A DNA stretch of 64,000 bases from Arctopsyche grandis (GCF_051622035.1 NC_135365.1:17588001-17652000), one strand, 5' to 3'; counted from the stretch's first letter, positions 1 to 12,417 are shown. Numbers and translations: made by a program. Notes: generated by a model from the letters alone, not told the origin.

Positions 1-197
1 CTTTGTTAAAACATATTCATAAATTATATTATGTGATCGTCATCACGATTAAGCAATAAGTGGCTTCAGTGAGATTGATTCCATCATCTTCTCGGAATTG
101 GTAACCATATTATACATTTTTTTTTTTTTTATATATATATGTATTTGTTACCATACTGCCCTTATTGTTTCCCCAAAATTCATGGTAAATTTGATAT

Positions 198-295
198 TAT
201 ATTCGGCCGCATAGCTTGGTGGTTGCGTTAATACTGTTGCGTAGGGGTGGGTGGAGAATCCAAAGAGAAGTTCCTGAATTCAAGCCCCGGGTTAG
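198..295 (+). repeat. degenerate tRNA-like SINE head
   Basis: The stretch GCATAGCTTGGTGGTTGCG resembles a tRNA A box, and TTCAAGCCCCGGG further on resembles a worn B box, in the spacing seen in the clearer SINE heads at 14567 and 63436. No SINE body or tail follows, so this is a truncated head only. It is not a functional tRNA, since no cloverleaf closes. Confidence 0.4.
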
Positions 296-1619
296 TCTCG
301 TATATTTTATATATTCTATATATGAATATATAAAAATCAATGTTACATTAAATCTTAATTATAATTGCAAAACGACCTTTGTTATTAACCTCTTCTAGTT
401 CATCTTAACTGAATTATACTAGTCATATATTTTCCTTTCTCCTACTAAATTAACTAAAATAGAAGCCGCATACCACAGTCCAATTTACCTAATCCTTTGC
501 GTAATCTCACTCGACAGGACACGAGTATAACAAATAGCTCCTGACAGTAAGACAGCAGTATGTAAATAGAACAAATGATGATTTCCATCGTGCCGTAGAA
601 TGAACAATCATAAACCCATCCACAACACAAAAAATATTTTACTTGTTTGAACATAGCATTTCAATTTAATTTTTCAACCGTTGGTCAAACCAACAAACAA
701 ATACACTCACATAAAACTCATTTCGAGACGAACATTATTCAAACTTTTTTTAAATTTCCCACGTATGCGCCTCTTTGTAGATTTTTGTAATTAAAAATTA
801 ACCAAACGAGCTTTTTGTCCCGACGTGCACATATTTCATTTGCATAACAATTTAATAAACAATTCGTTGCGCCCTTAACGACTTCGTTTTGTGTTCGGCA
901 ACTTAAAAAGCCTACCGATAATTAATCACGGTTAACGCGACCAGAGGTCTCCCACACCACCCCCTTGTAGCGCAGGACGAGTCATCATTAATCTTGAGTA
1001 TGCTTTTATTTATCTCGGTTTTTCGAGCGTGGAAGCCTCCCCCCAGCAGAGACGGATCATCGCGGCAGTTTCCGGTTCGATCTTTTCGGCAATTAATTTT
1101 CGCGAAGTAATCTCCAGCGATACACTCGCCGGTGAACCGTGCCAAAAGAAGATGGAAAAAGAGTATATGTGGGCCGCAATTAATTACACCATTACGGCAC
1201 AACAAATTCATACATATATAGGTATCTGAGTATACCTATACGAAGGTATTTCCTGGCTACAAGATAGACTAGAGTGATTTCCGGGCGTGTTTGGATACCC
1301 AGAGCCCTTTGTTGTAGGTATTTTGTAGCCGCAGAGCGACGGCTAATCTCGTTTCAGAGTCACCTCAAAGCTGACGCAAAATTGAATCTCTGCGAATAAA
1401 TTTGAACGCTAAACGTTATGTCAATAATCGACTGAGAAATTGAATTGTTGTTCGCCCCGTATAATGTGATCGATCATCGACATTATAATAATCGGCTATT
1501 TTAAAATTATATGGGAAAGGGTTCAAAGTTTTGAAATATTATAAATAAATGACGCACATAAATAAATGACGCGCTTAGATCTCCGAACATGAACGATTGT
1601 ATCACTTTTAATCACAAAA
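296..1619. other. intergenic, one GC-richer unique island
   Basis: No gene is supported here. Bases about 900-1400 are GC-richer than their surroundings and look unique. Short overlapping open frames occur on both strands (912-1211, 1029-1229) but none resembles a protein family. The island could be regulatory DNA; this is inference only. Confidence 0.4.
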
Positions 1620-2010
1620 ATCACAGTTTTTACTTAACGGATCGGCAGTTAATACATTTTTAATCATATTTATCCACTAAATCATAATATGACAATGATT
1701 TTATTGTATTTAGAAAACCTAGTATTGCTGTGCCAAACGTGAGTGTCGTGAGTATATTTTTTCTATTGATTGTGGTTTTTGTTTTCTTTAAAATACCTAA
1801 ATTTAATTATTTAGCGAATTTAAAAAATCTTTAAGTATAGTATATCATTTTTACACATTTTTTTCTCGAACTATCGTGGATTTGCTGGGCCAGTCCTATA
1901 TTTCACTACATTAACAAGGAATTTTCAATCTCAATATTATTTATTTTCTCTGAACGTACTTATTCGAGTAGTAAATTACTTTAAATTTAAAATGTTTTAG
2001 ACTCGAAATG
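1620..2010 (+). repeat. left arm of ~390-bp inverted repeat
   Basis: Read on the + strand this segment matches the reverse complement of 3925-4325 with scattered substitutions and small gaps. Shared landmarks are TTTTTACTTAACGGATCGG, GCTGTGCCAAAC, TCGAACTATC and CTCTGAACGTACT. The two arms enclose about 1.9 kb. A more diverged third copy lies at 2087-2370. No coding potential is visible, so this is an unclassified dispersed repeat. Confidence 0.75.
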
Positions 2011-2086
2011 CTCGTGAGATCGAATTATGCGCTCTCTATTCTTCATCTTGCTCTTGCATCAAGCATATGGTCATTAAAAACAGCAT

Positions 2087-2370
2087 TTTTAATTAATTGA
2101 AAATCATTTCCCGCTCTGATTAGTACTTTTAGATAAAAACATATATATTGAGACAAAAAACCAATCCTTATAAACGTGGTTAAGTAATAAAGTAGCCAAA
2201 TAAACTCAATATTACGGGCGAAAATGTGCACAAAAAAGTATATTTTTTACTTTTAAAATTCACTGGAAAAATAATTATACGTATTTGAGATCAATAAAAA
2301 TTGCAATCAATATAAAAAAAAAATCTGACTATTGATTTCAATACTTGCATTTGGCACATCAATACTATAT
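2087..2370 (-). repeat. third, diverged copy of the inverted-repeat family
   Basis: This block has the same orientation as the right arm at 3925-4325. It shares the order of landmarks around TTAGTAC, TATTGAGA and GGCACATCAATACTA, but with many substitutions and an internal deletion. It lies between the two better arms. Confidence 0.5.
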
Positions 2371-2639
2371 TTTGAGTCTGCAAAAGACGAAAATCTTTCA
2401 AAATTGTTCATTTTTTTAAACGCTTATAGCTCATAAACGAGCAGAAACCAACAAAAATCATTTTCATATTAGTAAAAATCTAGGAAAAAGTCTCCACTAA
2501 GGTATTTTAGTGTTATTTAATGTTTTAGTAATTGTAATATGAATATGAAATGCATAACTGAATAAAATAGTGTGAAAAATAAAGTATAATATATGTAATT
2601 CTATACAAATATAAAACTCTTTACCCATATTATACTTGA

Positions 2640-2880
2640 GTTGACGATCTAGAAGTAATCAGCTCATTTGTATTTATTTATACCTGAAGGGTAGAAACGT
2701 CTAGTCGTAAAATCTCCGAGACCCTTCACTAATAAACATTAATGTTATTCTGTCATAAAACTTCTAGATAATTTTTTTGTGAGCGACATTCACAACAGAT
2801 ATGATATTATTTATGATAGTGTAGTCTTTTCAGATGAGTGTTATATAAATAGACGTTTCGTATATTATTAACAATTTAAT
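2640..2880 (-). pseudogene. jockey-like LINE C-terminal remnant, second copy
   Basis: The sequence aligns with the LINE remnant at 4725-5126 in the same orientation, sharing TATACCTGAAGGGTA, CCGAGAC and TTCTGTCATA. It is more decayed and keeps no open frame. The neighbouring inverted-repeat family may be carried by the same or overlapping insertions. Confidence 0.55.
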
Positions 2881-3924
2881 TTCTAGTAAACATAGTATAT
2901 CTTATTTTGATTCAATTTTGCATCTCAATTCGATCATTGCCTTTTCCGAAATCATTCTAAAAAAAAAATATTCTAATGCCCACAAAATGTAATTAACGAT
3001 CATCTTAATTGAAATTAATGGTTTCATTGAGTGATAAAGAATCATAAAAATTAATAGCACTGAAAATTATCGTCAGCTAAATATAAAATCGTTTAGCGAA
3101 AATCCATTTAAAGAGTCCAATGTTAAAAACTTTTATCACAAGACTTTTGAAAAGAAAAAATAAAATTTTCAAGTTATTTATCGTCCCAGATAGGCAGTAA
3201 TTACGACCGTCTGACGAGAAAATCGACCGGAAACAACATCAAACGACCCGAAAACCATTTTCCTTTCAAACGACCGCTCAAACGTCTACGCCGTAGTTAC
3301 CTTCGTATGATTCTCAATATCGAATATGAAGGTGTTCAAACTTGAAAATTAACAATCAAGACCCAACACAGCGATCACAATTTCATGCTGGAACGTCATT
3401 TAAAATCGACACACGATACAAATTGCCATCAGAACGTCACGCGATTTGCCCACAGTGAAAACTAATTAAAGTGCAAACATTTGATACGATTTTGACATTC
3501 GAATACGACACGAAAATGATTGTACATATATTTATGTACATATGTATACAGCAGTGCATGTAATCAATGATCCATTTGTATACTAATATTGTGTAACGCT
3601 TACCATAAAATCGACTATTTAAACACATATCTATCCGTGAGAATGGATAAATTGCTCATAATCACGATTTCAAATACAATTTGTCTTTTAAATATATAAT
3701 GTATTTAATTGTTTGCATACATATTTTTCTTTCATATATCAAAGCCTACTTTATAAGTTCGGAATATTTACTTTTAGATTTGATTATCTCTGATTGACAA
3801 TATGTCTCTAATTTACAGCTGTGGACAAATCAAGAGTCTGTCCAGCATATTAAGGAATTTTTCATGTTTCCTCCATTAGTGTATTGAGCTGAAATCAAAT
3901 TCAATAAAAAAACTATATACATAC
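2881..3924. other. intergenic, nothing recognised
   Basis: This is AT-rich DNA between the arms of the inverted repeat. A somewhat GC-richer patch lies around 3185-3330. The open frames here are short and unlike any known protein. Confidence 0.4.
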
Positions 3925-4325
3925 GAGTCTAGAACATTTCATATTTAAAGTTATTTAAAGTCATTTACTGCCCTAATTAGTACGTTCAGAGAAAATAAAT
4001 AATATTGAGATTGGAAACCCCTTTGTTAATATAGTGAAATATAAGATTGACCCAGCAAATCCATGATAGTTCGAGAAAAAAATATGTAAATAGGAAATAA
4101 TACTATACTTAAAGACTTTTAAAATTCGCTAAATAATTAAATTTACATATTTTAAAGAAAACAAAAACCGCAATCAATAGAAAAAATATCGAACTAACGA
4201 CACTCATGTTTGGCACAGCAATGCTAGATTTTATAAATACAATAAAATTATTGTCATATTATGATTTAGTGGATAAAAATGATTAAAAATGTATTGACTT
4301 CCGATCCGTTAAGTAAAAACAATGG
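3925..4325 (-). repeat. right arm of ~390-bp inverted repeat
   Basis: This is the reverse-complement partner of 1620-2010. The arms are imperfect (roughly 85% identical by eye), so the pair is an old inverted duplication or two insertions of one family. It is not a recent foldback. Confidence 0.75.
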
Positions 4326-4724
4326 TTTTTGATATTATGGCTTCTTTAGTAGCGAGAATAATGAAACAAACCTATAAAAAAAACTTTTTTTGCTATTTTC
4401 CTTTTAGAACCAAATTCAAATTTAATTTTTATCACTAAATTCATTTTATTTGACAATATTTATTTTTATTTTTAAATGCTTTTTATTATTACGAAATTAT
4501 GTTCACAATACATCTTATATCTATTTTAATAGCTACTGATCTACTGATCATTTTCTATTTTACAATTTAATTTAATTTGGTTAGTAATCACAGTATTATA
4601 TTATTCTAATGTCAATCTACAGCATAATAGGAAAAAGAGCTCAAAAACCTATTTACAATCCTTATAAATGTTCATAATACATCTAAAACATAATATTAAT
4701 TAAAGACTCTCTAAAGTCGATGAC

Positions 4725-5126
4725 CTAAAGCAGATTGTGTTTATTTAATCTGTGTTTATACCTGAAGGGTATAGACATTTTGTTGTAATCACCGAGACTC
4801 TTGACAAGTGTGTTAGTATGGTTATTAGTGATTCTGTCATAGAATCTACTGGTTAGTTTGTTAGTAATGTCTGTAACAAACGGAATATTATATATGGCAT
4901 GCAGTTTTTTCAGGTTAGTATATATGGGTGTATTATAAATTATTTTTAGGGATTTATTTTGTATTACTTGGAGCTTGGAAAGGTTAGTATTCGAGGCGTA
5001 TTTGACAATATGAAAAATAATATGGCTTTGAAAAATCGAATTAAAAACATTAATGGAAAATATTAATTTAAGAGTTGAATAAATTGAAGCAAATGAATAA
5101 TTTAATAAATAAATAAGCTTTTTCAT
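4725..5126 (-). pseudogene. jockey-clade LINE reverse transcriptase, C-terminal fragment
   Basis: An open frame of 133 residues on the - strand has the layout of the thumb/C-terminal end of jockey-type non-LTR reverse transcriptases. A YASNTNLSKLQVIQNKSLK block corresponds to the usual 'at-L-LQ-QNK-LR-I-NAP' region, then NTPIYTNLKKLHAIYNIP, then a basic tail with the typical H-N-L spacing. The catalytic palm, including the YxDD box, and the endonuclease are absent, so it is 5'-truncated and cannot move itself. The AT-rich 340 bases after the stop (4384-4724) are probably its 3' untranslated remnant. Recognition rests on pattern memory, not a database search. Confidence 0.65.
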
Positions 5127-6714
5127 TAATTCCCTTATTTAAAGTACAATAAAATAATTTATTCTAAGGAATCAGGTATTTGGCCCCTGTGTGCGACTCT
5201 CAGCGTTGAGCAAACGAGAAAGAAACGGAAGAAGAAGAAGAAACTTAGCTAAAATTGATATATTATTGATCGCTTTTATAATCAATCGGAAGAGTAAAAC
5301 ATAGTACATACATGGTTCAAAATCAACTCGCAAAATGTCTAACCCTATCTAACAAACAAGTGAAGCTAATAAAAAGTTAATGATAAATTTGTTCGTTGTC
5401 TTATGAAATGCATTAACGCCCACAATTCTCCTCTTCAGCCCGCTAATTTCAAATTCTACACACCTCAATACATTATTCAAACTCCTCTCAACTTTGGATA
5501 ATTTTCCCCCTAATTACAACCGACCTATAATCCCTTGACTTACAAACGGAACCCATGACTGTGACAACCGAATTTGTAGTTAAGTTTGGAGAACTCCCAC
5601 CGTACTACCTCACAGGGCTAACATTCGGCAATCGATCCAGGTGCGGATTGGGGCTAACCGCGACTCCAGGGGTGGTACTCCACTAAATGGTGCTCCCATT
5701 TCAGCGATTCGGTGCTTTACGACCATCCGTCCCTTATCTGTTCCACGTGAGTTTTCTCCGCTTCGAGACAGACTTACGTTCATGTAGTTTTCCCAGGGCT
5801 CTTAAGTCCCTCTGGCACCGAGCCGCCAACCGACCGGAAATGGCCCACGATCACGAAAGAACCTCGGCACGAGCCTATTTTATACGCGATCGCTCAGCAG
5901 TTTAACCATAATAAAATACAACACTTGCGAATATAAACAATCATGTTTAAATACATTGGAATTCGTGTGTGTCTATGCATGTACATACATATGTGCGGTC
6001 ACTGCGAGTGTGTATTGCATATACGGGGAGAAGAGATTAAATGCGATTTATTGCTCGTGTAATATCCTATTACAAAATACCGCATGTTTACTTATGTATA
6101 CGCGTATATACAATTGTATGTGGGGTCCTTTTTATGCGAATTTCATGGTTTATGTATCTATAGGAATTTCGATCCACATTCTTTATTGGGTGAGGCGTTT
6201 CGTAAAAACTTGACGGTTAGGATGATGTTTATATAACAAGTAGTTGATTATATAAACACCCAATATTCAAGATCAACGTAAATTATAATGATATACTTGA
6301 CTTTATTTTATAGTAAACTAATCATAATTGGGACAGCGAACTTCTATTGTTTCCTTGTTCTTTGTTCGTCTTTTCATTTATCATTGTTTCTAAACTTTTT
6401 GTTGAAAAAACTTTCGAAAAGAATAGGGTGAAACTTACATCACTCGAGATTGAACTTCCTCAAGAACCACTCAGGAATAGTTTTGTAAACGAGTACACAT
6501 CTATGTATTGTTATGTGGACAATTTCAATGGCAACAAACAATTCAAAAAGCTTTTATCTTAATTAATATTTCAATTATAATTTACCATAAATAAATAAAT
6601 TTATCTTAAACATTATTTATTATATGTGAAACGTCATTCTTAAATAGTGTATAATTTCCACTGAACATGAAAACATAAATTAGTTCCGTTTATATAATAT
6701 TATCCAAAACTTCA
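5127..6714. other. intergenic with GC-richer island 5410-5910
   Basis: No gene is supported. Bases 5410-5910 are GC-richer and seem unique. They contain a 72-residue open frame (5687-5905, +) that I do not recognise and that lacks any obvious splice context. The rest is AT-rich with CATA-type microsatellite traces. Confidence 0.4.
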
Positions 6715-7085
6715 CGTCAACATTCCGGCCCAACACTGCGCGTAAAAGACTATTTCTGTTAATAGTATACAGCAGTACTCGTTTTCGGCACGTTCATGCT
6801 TGTTTTGAACAAGTGCAAGGCAAAATCGGCTTTTATATAAATACGGCTCAATCTTGCATTTATCGTCGAGTAAACACTGTCACAGTATGACGATTCTGAA
6901 AACATTCATGAGCGCATGGCAGCACTTTCATTAGTACGGGTGCACTCACCACTATAATATCACGTCATGCATGAATATTTTCACAACCAGATTCTGCTTG
7001 ATACATCACGGTGACATGTACTTCCGTATAGTGTGAATAGATTGTGTCGAATACTACTGTTTCGGATACGCCACGTAAACATAAC
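6715..7085 (+). repeat. repeat family X, copy 1 (5' part)
   Basis: Landmarks shared with copies at 19350 and 41630 include CGGCACGTTCATG, CAAAATCGGCTT, GGCAGCACTTTC, GTACGGGTGCACTC and CGGTGACATG. The sequence has no coding potential. The match breaks off at about 7085 and the family's 3' portion reappears at 7745-7810, so something was inserted between. Confidence 0.7.
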
Positions 7086-7744
7086 AGAACTATTATGAAG
7101 CGAGTGTATCCTTCTTGTTTTAACGATTCCAGAATGTAATAATCTTTTTTAGATTTTGATGAAGATGTGTGTTTGACGATGAATTGACGATGAAGACAAT
7201 TGTATGGTTGACAATGAATGAAGAGTTAAATAAGAAGATTTCAGAAATAAATCAGGAAAATAGCGTAAATAAAAACAGCCTCGATTTTAAAACATAAATG
7301 AAAATATATAATATAATAATAAAAAAATAAATAAAAAAAATATATATATATATGTATATTCAGGAGAAAAAAAAGATAATTTAACAAAATTGTTTTCGTT
7401 CCTTTAGATTACAAAACTAACTTCGCCTGAAACTGAAAGAGCTTTTTCTATTACTGTAAATTTTGTGCCAAATCTTGAAATAGGATTTCGGATTCTCATT
7501 TTAAGTATTATTTTTTTTTTTATTATATTAGGATTATTTTATTTTATTTCTTAGTATTCTTCTATTCTTATATTATCTAGTATTTTTCTACTTCAGATAA
7601 ATTTACTTTTATAATTATATTTTTCCAGTAAATAAATTAAATTGAAAAATATTTTTTTTTACATTATATGTATGTCCTGGGTTCCTGGGAATACCGGCAA
7701 CGATATCAAGCTCCGTCCCATGTCCTGGGAATTGAAAATTTCTG
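7086..7744 (+). pseudogene. possible hAT-like transposon remnant inserted in repeat X
   Basis: Translation of 7410-7510 (+) contains TSPETERAFSITVNF. This resembles the C-terminal dimerisation region of hAT transposases, where an 'S-ERxFS-ag' block precedes a basic stretch. The right end (7672-7740) carries repeated CCTGGGAA-type words, common near hAT-type ends. No complete transposase frame survives. The call is tentative because the fragment is short. Confidence 0.35.
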
Positions 7745-7815
7745 GGAAATCTAGCAATTAAATGTACTGAATAATATTTTTCGTACTACAGTTGAACCTT
7801 AATAAGTACTATTTC
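7745..7815 (+). repeat. repeat family X, copy 1 (3' part)
   Basis: AATGTACTGAATAATATTT and the following TTCGTACTACAG match the 3' ends of the copies at about 19700 and 42030. This places the 7086-7744 insert inside one ancestral repeat copy. Confidence 0.6.
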
Positions 7816-9332
7816 TAAAGCTGCCTAATTTAATTGAAGATAAAACATTTCAGTAACATTTATTAGATAATTTTGTACATACATACATTGCATATCATGA
7901 CATGTATTTGAGCATTGATTCATCGTTTGAGCTTACGATAATTTCTGAACTTATGCATGGTATATAAATTTAAAAATAGACGATATAATTTTGAATACTA
8001 AGCATATCTATTCCGCAATCAAATTTAAAATATATTTTATGCCGTATAAACTTTTTTCGTTCCGAAAAAAAGTGGCTCGCGGTTTCATCGCGCATGAATT
8101 TTCATTTAACGACCGTTCAGTTCGGGGATGAGGAAACGAACGGGAAGGGGAGGAGAGAAAATCGTAAAATTTATACGATCCGCAGTATCGTTTGGGTGCG
8201 TGGGCTACACAATATTGAAATAAAGTATTCATCTGCCTACCGTAACTCGCGTTCGGGCACTGGATCCCATTAACTGTCCCTGTAAATTCAGCTTTATCTC
8301 GTAGATACATATGCATGCATGTATGTATGTGTGTGTGTAAGGAAGCGCAAGCTTTTCCTCGATTTCCACCAACTTTCTCGAGGTAATTTTCTCCATATTT
8401 AGTACCTACATAATAGTAATTTACGCTCCGTACCGGCGGGTTTGTTAACTATGATATGATTAACGCGAGTGGTGCGACTCTTGCCATCCATCCCCATGAG
8501 TCGCATGTATGTAATTGCCACTGACGGGTTTAATTGCTGAATTAATTTTCGATAATTTTAGAGACAGTGTCGTGACAACTCGGGTACGCCACTGTGCAAC
8601 GGGCATATCTCTCTAATTACCACTGTACGACACTGTTCACCTGCTCTTCCGCGTAACTAACCATTCAGTACGTCAATTGTTGTCTGCATAATTACCATCA
8701 ATATAATTTTATTTATAAGGTATTCATTTTATTTTTAATCTAACAAGTGATCTATATGCCTATTTATTTTTACTGTCAATTAATTTCAATACAATTGCTT
8801 TTTCCCAATTACAAACAATACATCGAAGATTTTTTGTAAGCTTTGTATGTGAAATTTGTGTCACAAAAGCGAAATAACATGATCCCCCATTAAAAACATT
8901 CAACTTCTGGGTATTGATGTCTATTCGCGAATCTTATTAAGCTTTACATGTATTTTTCCATAAAATAACGACATTGTTAGTTAGCGACATCGTTTGCCTT
9001 TTTTTTGTTTATACTATTCTAAATTGAAGTTAAGCAAAAAAAGAAAAATCCTACTGTTTACATACATACATATATTTAAAAACAACCCACTCTCCTGCTT
9101 TTTTAGTTTCAACTAAATTTACTTTATGTATAAGTATACAGTATGAAGTGTCAATAAAGACACAAATGTACATTTCAATTATAAGCATAAAATCAGACTA
9201 TTTCGAAGAATCACATAACAATCTGATTTGATGTCATAATTTGACCTTTACGTTCTTTGGAAACCCAGCTAAATTTATATGTGCCATTTTTTTCTTCAAA
9301 GTTGGTCTATACATATATTTATTGAAATTCAA
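7816..9332. other. intergenic with GC-richer island 8050-8700
   Basis: No gene is supported. The 8050-8700 segment is unique, GC-richer and dense in AATTA/ATTAATTTTC homeodomain-like words between GC-rich blocks, a texture typical of insect enhancers. A 102-residue open frame on the - strand (8008-8316) shows no family resemblance. Confidence 0.4.
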
Positions 9333-9520
9333 ATTGAAGAACGGACAAAAGAATTTAAAGTGGTGCAACGAAGGCCGCAGAGGAAATGGGTGGATGAAAT
9401 TAGAAACATGTGTGGAATGAGATGGATGAGACTTGCCCAAAACAGAAACCAATGGAAGCATGTTGGAGAGGCCTTCATCTAGCAATAAAAATCTAATGGC
9501 TGTGAATGATAGTGATGATT
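9333..9520 (+). pseudogene. RTE LINE 3' fragment
   Basis: The + strand frame encodes RRPQRKWVDEIRNMCGMRW and AQNRNQWKHVGEAFI, nearly identical to the C-terminus of the intact RTE protein at 23462-26419. A deletion removes the WYPREGK region and a stop follows GEAFI. The fragment ends in a worn TGA-repeat (GAATGATAGTGATGAT), the usual RTE tail. It is severely 5'-truncated. Confidence 0.85.
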
Positions 9521-9599
9521 ATGTATACTGTAGCGACAATTTTTTGGGATACATTTTGTTTTCCAGTTGTTTTCTACAACGGAAACACATAAATTTAAA

Positions 9600-10112
9600 A
9601 TGGTAACAGATTATGATTTTAGTAGTGCCAATCAGATAAAACCAGCAGAGTCTGGCGGGAGCCGATCTATCTGAACTTTATACATATGTACGTTATAATT
9701 ATTCAAATATTTCCAGCAGCGATGATGAGCACATGAAATTTTTACAATGGAAGTGGCATTCAACCCTAACCAAGTAAAAAAGGGGCTATGTTGATACCGA
9801 AAGCGATAGTGAAGGTGATATCAGAGATACAAACAGTGATAATTGGTCGATTTTAAGTAATCATATTTTCAACCAAAAAAATTTTATTTTTCGGTTGAAA
9901 ATATGTTTTTTAGGAGTGTCTTCAAAAGAGATCGGTTTCTACAAATATTTCGGATATTACAACTCAAAAATAATATTGTAGAACACAATTGCTTTTTGAA
10001 TCATTTAGATGCTAAATGCAGACAATTAATTATACCGTGCAGAGACATAGTGGTCGATGAGTTCGTCGTGAACTTCAAAGGCAAGATTTGTTTGAAAAGT
10101 GTAAAAAAATAG
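9600..10112 (+). pseudogene. piggyBac-like transposase remnant
   Basis: The 69-residue frame at 9903-10112 starts FRSVFKRDRFLQIFRILQL and continues through HLDAKCRQLIIPCRDI to VVDEFVVNFKGK. This matches the DDE_Tnp_1_7 (piggyBac) core, where a VDE motif holds the first catalytic aspartate. Upstream (9715-9870) an acid-rich stretch, readable as ESDSEGD, fits the acidic N-terminus of these transposases, but frameshifts and stops separate it. The second and third catalytic aspartates, the zinc-finger tail and clear TTAA-flanked ends were not found. It is a dead fragment. Confidence 0.75.
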
Positions 10113-11954
10113 TGATCAAAAACACCGTGTATCTGTTAAATCTAATCATTTCGTCTTTGCCCGCCTTCTGGGATGATCCAACTTTTTTTTTCGATGTGTC
10201 TTACAAGTAGGTAACGAATAGAAAATATGATTTTAGCTAACAGTTTAAAAACTAACCAATAGACACTTTATGAGGGTGGGTACGCATTAAAATACAATGA
10301 GTAAACAGACAATAGCTTTGCATCCTTGGACCCAAACTGCCTAACGAACTATAGGGTAGGTATGAAAACATTTCTATAGGCATATTTTAAAAGTTTCTAG
10401 TAATAAAACTCATTTATTATACAAAACTGCTGTCATAAATAATACAAGAAATATAGAACTTATCATTTAGTTTGATTTAGTAATCATGATGGTTTGAAAT
10501 AATTGAGTTTAGTGACTATATTCGAAAAATGCTATCCCAAATCAACATCATGTTATTATGGTCACAATTGGAGACGAACAGATGGTCCCAAAATAACTGA
10601 GCATAATATTTAGTTTTTATCTAAAAAAAAAAATTGCGTATTTTTTGTTAAAATGAATTCACCAATTTGATCTTCGACATAATTTAATAATATGAACAAC
10701 TAAATTAAAAAAAAAAATCATATAACTTTTTCCATCCTAGAGTAGACTAGTGGTGAAGAGAAATTCCAATAAGAGTGCAAAGTGTTAATGATCAAGTTAA
10801 TCAATTTAATTTTCTTTACATTTCAATCAAGATTTAATCCCACGATTTCTCAACTGATAAATGATAATAAAACCATTGAGTTTAGTTTTACAACGTTAAC
10901 AAAAATAAAGCCTAATACGAAGTAACTACCTACATACGTAGTAACTACCTAATACAAATCCTTTATGGTTTGATTCAACTTTGTCTTTTTTGCCGTGAAA
11001 TGTAAAAAGTTCAATTTTTTTTACTGCCAATTCGTAATTTAAACGTCCCTTAATTTGTTTGATTTATATTTGCGTGTGAATAGAAAACGGAAGGTCTGAA
11101 ATTTGTAATTGTGAGAAGACAGGAGAGAAGGTCGCGCTAGACCGGCAACCGGTTACCCGACGAATGATTTATGCTCGCTTCCACCAGTTTCCCGAAGTTG
11201 TGAAGTGAAGTATGTGAATTTGCGACCGGCGATACATCTTCTTAGTCTGGCACATCCTACCACCACCCCCTCCCCAATGAATAATGGCTTATTCTGGAGA
11301 GATCTGCAGATTTAAACTTCATCTCTATCGCGCGTTATGCGATGGGGTGCGTACGGAAAAAATGCGGTGAGGAAACGACGACGTCGAAAAATATTCGAAC
11401 CGAACTTTGTTAACCTGCTAACCTTTTCTCGACAATTTGAAGTGCGTAATCTTGTTGAGATGAGACACGAGTGCGTGACTTCGGAGGGTCAAAATGAAAA
11501 GAAAATAAAATGGCTTCGAGGTGTAAGAGCTTATTTGAAAGTATGATGCGCTCCAGAATATGAACACGCAACTCATCAGTCACAAGAGCCATAATTTATA
11601 CCACTCTACTATTATGTTTTACATAATATACTGATTACATAATGGTTCAATACGCATTGTAATATTAAATTTAAATTCGGAAATTTATCCTTCATTGTAA
11701 TCTAAATGTAAATGTCATTTAGAAAACATTTCTATGGAACAGTTCCCAACCGCTTACAATCCAAACACTTTTGATTTTATTAAAACGAATTCAAAATTAA
11801 ACTTTTATATACATAGATTGATTTATTTAATTAGTTGCGTAATTAAGTTAGTTTTTGTTCAAACTGTAGATAGATTATATCATAAATAAATATGCATTAT
11901 GCATTAGCCCATGATACATCTCTCTATACCTATGATAGTTTTTTAGACTATATA
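10113..11954. other. intergenic with GC-richer island 11100-11560
   Basis: No gene is supported. AT-rich DNA follows the piggyBac remnant. GTAACTACCT is repeated at about 10923-10951. A GC-richer unique block (11100-11560) has overlapping frames on both strands but no recognisable protein. Confidence 0.4.
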
Positions 11955-12268
11955 TAGGTTAAATGCCTGATGAAAGAGATCTTCGATCAATGTGTTTTAA
12001 CAGTAATGACGTATAGATGTGAAACTTGGTCATTGAACGCCAAGTTGCTGCACAAAGTTTAATGAACTCAAAGAAGTACGGAACGTTATATGCTTGGCAT
12101 AGCGAGGAAAGATAGGAAATGGAATACGTGGTAGGAAAGTATGTCAATAGTAGTGGATGTAGTGGATAGAGTGAAGAAATTGAAATGGCAATGGCTGAGA
12201 CACGTGGCTAGTGCTAAAATGGTACCCGAGAGAATACCCAAAAGGATAAAAGGAAGACCGCAGGAAAG
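11955..12268 (+). pseudogene. RTE LINE fragment, 5' piece of a split copy
   Basis: Read on +, the sequence follows the intact RTE protein from the IFDQCVL..VMTYGCETW region through the 'RMERcMLGI' and 'VDRVKRLKWQWaGHVA' blocks to GRPQ, with frameshifts and a deletion at the RMDERW block. It stops at GAAAGAT where a SINE tail interrupts, and resumes at 12418. Confidence 0.85.
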
Positions 12269-12417
12269 ATAAGTGTATCCATAGATGTCTATATGATGCT
12301 TTGTTAAAATTAATCTAAAAATTGTACATATATCGATGTCTGTAATTGGTCAGGAAGGCGTATTGGGGCTTACCTGTTAGGCCTTCCTGGTATGTATACA
12401 TATATGTATGTAAAAAA
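12269..12417 (+). repeat. 5'-truncated SINE tail inserted in the RTE fragment
   Basis: CCATAGATGTCTATATGATG is followed by the conserved tail TCAGGAAGGCGTATTGGGGC ... GGCCTTCCTGGTATG. It separates two halves of one RTE copy at the codons between GRPQ-GRW and NEIRKMC, so the SINE landed after the LINE. Confidence 0.8.
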
